Assembly: GCA_964585485.1 (NCBI GenBank)
Contig: CAZPDS010000098.1
Span: 1-8,303, forward strand
Length of the DNA: 8,303 nucleotides
Source: CALGYY01 sp964585485
GTDB taxonomy: Bacteria; Bacteroidota; Bacteroidia; Bacteroidales; CAIWKO01
Direction: 5' to 3'
A program made the position numbers and the translations under genes. Numbering within the stretch: the first letter of the stretch is position 1; each line of letters starts with the position of its first letter. Below are positions 6,783-8,303 of this stretch, piece after piece. Under the pieces are notes generated by a model. That model did no database searches. It worked only from the letters and a program-made list of their open reading frames with translations, and was not told where the DNA came from.

Positions 6783-7229
6783 TCAACGGCTCACTTCCTT
6801 CACTTTAATGCCTTTACGGCGAATCAGGGCCAGCAAGGCCGCACGCTCCTCCGTCCGGTCGTACTTCACCGAAAAAGAAAAGGGGCGTTCTTTACGACCT
6901 GCAAATACCACCGTTAAACGCTGCAACTCCCCTTCCTTGCTTTCCAATACGACTTTGCTGACGTTTTCCCACACGATGCGCTGCGGGTTGCGCGGTTTGA
7001 GCAGGTGACGTATCACCACCAATTCATCATAAAACTCCATGCTGACAAAGGCGTACAGCGTGATGCCGTAAAAAACCAGCGCTACCGCCACAATAATCAG
7101 CAGAAACCACCACGTGGCCAATCCGTCCACAAACAGCATCCCGCTCAGCAGGAGCCCAAAAATAATCAGAAAGGTAAGCGCCACGGGCATGGCGTAGCGG
7201 GTCGGGGAAATGTAAATGGCTTTGCTCAT
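6783..7229 (-). CDS. two-TM membrane protein with PH-like C-terminal domain, unknown
   Basis: A 148-residue protein from ATG at 7229. This start is preferred over an upstream in-frame TTG at 7253, which would overlap the preceding gene. Two hydrophobic segments lie at about residues 14-33 and 40-62 with a short turn between them. A soluble part of about 80 residues follows, with beta-strand-rich sequence (VSMEFYDELVVIRHLL, RIVWENVSKVVLES, LQRLTVVFAG, PFSFSV) and a final helix (TEERAALLALIRRKG). Two TM helices plus a small strand-rich domain ending in a helix resembles bacterial PH-domain membrane proteins of the YcxB/YdbT kind. This is inferred from the pattern only. The ATG follows the TAA of the phosphoesterase gene by a single base (TAATATG), so the two are probably translationally coupled. 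No enzymatic motif is visible. Confidence 0.8.
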   Translation of the reverse strand: MSKAIYISPTRYAMPVALTFLIIFGLLLSGMLFVDGLATWWFLLIIVAVALVFYGITLYAFVSMEFYDELVVIRHLLKPRNPQRIVWENVSKVVLESKEGELQRLTVVFAGRKERPFSFSVKYDRTEERAALLALIRRKGIKVKEVSR

Positions 7230-7230
7230 A

Positions 7231-7725
7231 TTAGTTTCTTGGGTATTCGCCAATTTCGAAATCTTTTAACTGGTCACCGTCTACGGTGAATCTTACAAAG
7301 GTAATGACTTTGTGCATGCCATACTTCCCGGCCGCGCCGGGGTTGATGTGCAGCAACTGGTGCTTTTCGTCGTAAATCACCTTCAGAATATGGGAATGGC
7401 CACACACAAAAATACCGGGTTTAAACTTGTAAATGCGTTTCAGCGCCTCGGCATCGTACTTTCCGGGATAACCGCCGATATGCGTCATCAGCACCCGGAA
7501 CTTTTCACAATCAAAAATAGTGTACTGCGAAAATTGCTGCCGCACGTCCTGTCCGTCAATATTCCCAAAAACGCCACGTACAGGCCCCATCTGCGCCAAT
7601 TCCTCCGCAATCCGAAGGCTCCCGAAATCGCCGCAATGCCAGATCTCATCCCGATCGCTGAAGAATTCCTTCAGTCCGGGATGGAGGAAATTATGCGTAT
7701 CGCTGAGGAGTCCTACTTTAATCAC
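7231..7725 (-). CDS. YfcE/MJ0936-type calcineurin-like metallophosphoesterase
   Basis: A 164-residue single-domain phosphoesterase at the usual length for the YfcE/Vps29-like group. All metal-binding motifs are present in order: SDTH (Asp9, His11), HCGDFG (Asp33), GNID (Asn55), THIGG (His82) and GHSH (His110, His112). Family members bind two divalent metals, often Mn, and hydrolyse phosphodiesters in vitro; the physiological substrate is usually unknown. The start is GTG at 7725, because an in-frame stop lies five codons upstream and MIKVGLLSDTH is the expected family N-terminus. A minus-strand A7 run lies 8-14 bases before the start in place of a clear Shine-Dalgarno. The inverted repeat at 7740-7839 lies immediately upstream. 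The downstream PH-like membrane gene starts one base after the stop, so any functional partner is most likely that protein. Confidence 0.93.
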   Translation of the reverse strand: MIKVGLLSDTHNFLHPGLKEFFSDRDEIWHCGDFGSLRIAEELAQMGPVRGVFGNIDGQDVRQQFSQYTIFDCEKFRVLMTHIGGYPGKYDAEALKRIYKFKPGIFVCGHSHILKVIYDEKHQLLHINPGAAGKYGMHKVITFVRFTVDGDQLKDFEIGEYPRN

Positions 7726-7739
7726 GAGGTACTTTTTTT

Positions 7740-7839
7740 AGTGAAGAACGAAGAGTGTAAGCAAAGTCAGTACAATAACGGATAACGTCTGTCATACCAG
7801 GCAACAGGCACCAGGCACTTGCACTCTTCGTTCTTCACT
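7740..7839. repeat. 100-bp unit with 22-bp imperfect terminal inverted repeats
   Basis: The left arm 7740-7761 pairs with 7818-7839: 18 perfect pairs (7740-7757 with 7822-7839), one T:G wobble (7758 with 7821), then AAG/CTT (7759-7761 with 7818-7820). The loop is 56 bases. The element nearly fills the 125-base gap between ettA and the phosphoesterase gene. It lacks a T-run after the stem on either strand (the T7 run at 7733-7739 is on the wrong side for plus-strand transcripts and is A7 on the minus strand), so it is not a standard intrinsic terminator. No target-site duplication is obvious at its borders. A -7-like TGACTTTG (minus strand, 7762-7769, one mismatch) lies just inside the left arm and would put that arm in the 5' leader of the phosphoesterase mRNA. 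Confidence 0.8.
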
Positions 7840-7845
7840 CTTCTC
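7798..7845. repeat. two short heptamer tandem repeats (CAGGCAM x3, TCTTCNN x3)
   Basis: CAGGCAA, CAGGCAC and CAGGCAC run without a break at 7798-7818. After six bases, TCTTCGT, TCTTCAC and TCTTCTC follow at 7825-7845. The second set overlaps and extends past the right arm of the inverted repeat, whose left arm contains the complementary units in the same 7-base phase (7741-7761). Different units with the same period of seven suggest a shared mode of origin with the AGTCGAN array at 4117-4176. Confidence 0.75.
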
Positions 7846-7850
7846 TGTGT

Positions 7851-8303
7851 TTAAGCTTTCAGCTTCCGGTAGCGTATGCGCTTCGGGCCTTCGTCGCCCA
7901 GGCGTTTCCTGCGGTTTTCCTCGTATTCGGAATAGCCACCTTCGAAGAAGTACACCTGCGAATCGCCCTCAAAGGCGAGGATGTGCGTGGCCACGCGATC
8001 GAGAAACCAGCGGTCGTGCGAGATAATGACGGCACAGCCGGCAAAATTTTCCAAACCTTCCTCCAGCGCACGCAGGGTATTCACATCAATATCGTTGGTG
8101 GGCTCATCGAGCAGCAGCACATTGGCCTCCTGCCGCAGCGTAAGCGCCAGGTGCATGCGATTGCGCTCACCACCGGAGAGCACGCCGGCCTTCTTGCCCT
8201 GATCGGGACCACTGAAGTTGAAGCGCGAGACATAGGCCCGGCTGTTCATGGTGCGGCTCCCCAGGATGATGTTCTCGTTGCCCTGGCTAATGATTTCCCA
8301 GAC
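7851..8303 (-). CDS. ettA: EttA, ABC-F translational throttle ATPase (C-terminal part)
   Basis: Only the last 150 residues are in the window; the reading frame is open to the right edge (first visible codons VWEIISQGNENIILG). The segment is the second nucleotide-binding domain of an ABC-F protein: RAYVSRFNF and GPDQGKKAG, the ABC signature LSGGERNRMHLAL, Walker B VLLLDEPTNDIDVNT, and H-loop ISHDRWFLDRVATHILAFEG. The tail YRKLKA is typical of EttA rather than Uup or other ABC-F types. EttA binds the ribosomal E site and gates the first peptide bond according to ADP/ATP level. The visible motifs are intact; PTNDIDVNT has Ile and Asn where PTNDLDVET is commoner, a conservative change. The N-terminal half and start lie outside the window. 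Downstream comes the inverted-repeat patch, then the phosphoesterase gene. Confidence 0.95.
   Translation of the reverse strand, partial: VWEIISQGNENIILGSRTMNSRAYVSRFNFSGPDQGKKAGVLSGGERNRMHLALTLRQEANVLLLDEPTNDIDVNTLRALEEGLENFAGCAVIISHDRWFLDRVATHILAFEGDSQVYFFEGGYSEYEENRRKRLGDEGPKRIRYRKLKA

Noticed and set aside
7227..7253. TTG at 7253 as start of the two-TM protein (156 residues)
   Set aside because: It would overlap the phosphoesterase gene and add a polar, non-conserved-looking stretch; ATG at 7229 gives a one-base junction and a normal N-terminus.
7740..7839. Intrinsic terminator for ettA
   Set aside because: The loop is 56 bases and the minus strand has an A-run, not a U-run, after the stem. 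Termination by another mechanism is not excluded.

Overview
The window looks like a chromosomal stretch from a member of the Bacteroidota. The evidence is a PorP/SprF-type outer-membrane protein coupled to a TPR / PD40 beta-propeller / OmpA-like protein (parts associated with type IX secretion and gliding), a DUF1573 domain, Bacteroidota-style -7 promoter boxes (TAnnTTTG) and weak Shine-Dalgarno sequences. I cannot name a genus. Ten N's at 4555-4564 show that this is draft sequence.

Layout. At the left, an AT-rich leader (1-171) holds a 14-bp palindrome and a good -7 box, followed by one plus-strand gene (172-744) for a small outer-membrane beta-barrel protein. Everything to its right is on the minus strand. 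In order of transcription: the C-terminal part of the ABC-F ATPase EttA (cut by the right edge), an intergenic patch of inverted and heptamer repeats, a YfcE-type metallophosphoesterase, a two-TM protein starting one base after it, a FemAB-family aminoacyl/acyltransferase, a four-TM protein of unknown function, RadC (containing the N gap), a 60-bp heptamer array, porP/sprF-like, and the large PorE-like protein starting one base after porP. The last gene converges on the barrel gene with one base between the stop codons.

The porP-like and porE-like pair forms an evident two-gene unit: an outer-membrane barrel plus a periplasmic protein with an OmpA-like domain. The latter differs from textbook PorE: no carboxypeptidase-regulatory-like domain is evident, the diaminopimelate-binding Asp of its OmpA-like domain is Ser, and a DUF1573 domain is appended at the C-terminus. 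EttA, the phosphoesterase, FemAB and RadC are housekeeping or envelope genes with no clear joint pathway.

The least explained structure is in the intergenic DNA. Two unrelated gaps (4117-4176 and 7740-7845) are built largely of 7-bp units with different sequences: AGTCGAN, CAGGCAM and TCTTCNN. Each lies directly upstream of a gene that begins with GTG. I saw no phage, insertion sequence, CRISPR array, tRNA or rRNA, and no clear new defence system.
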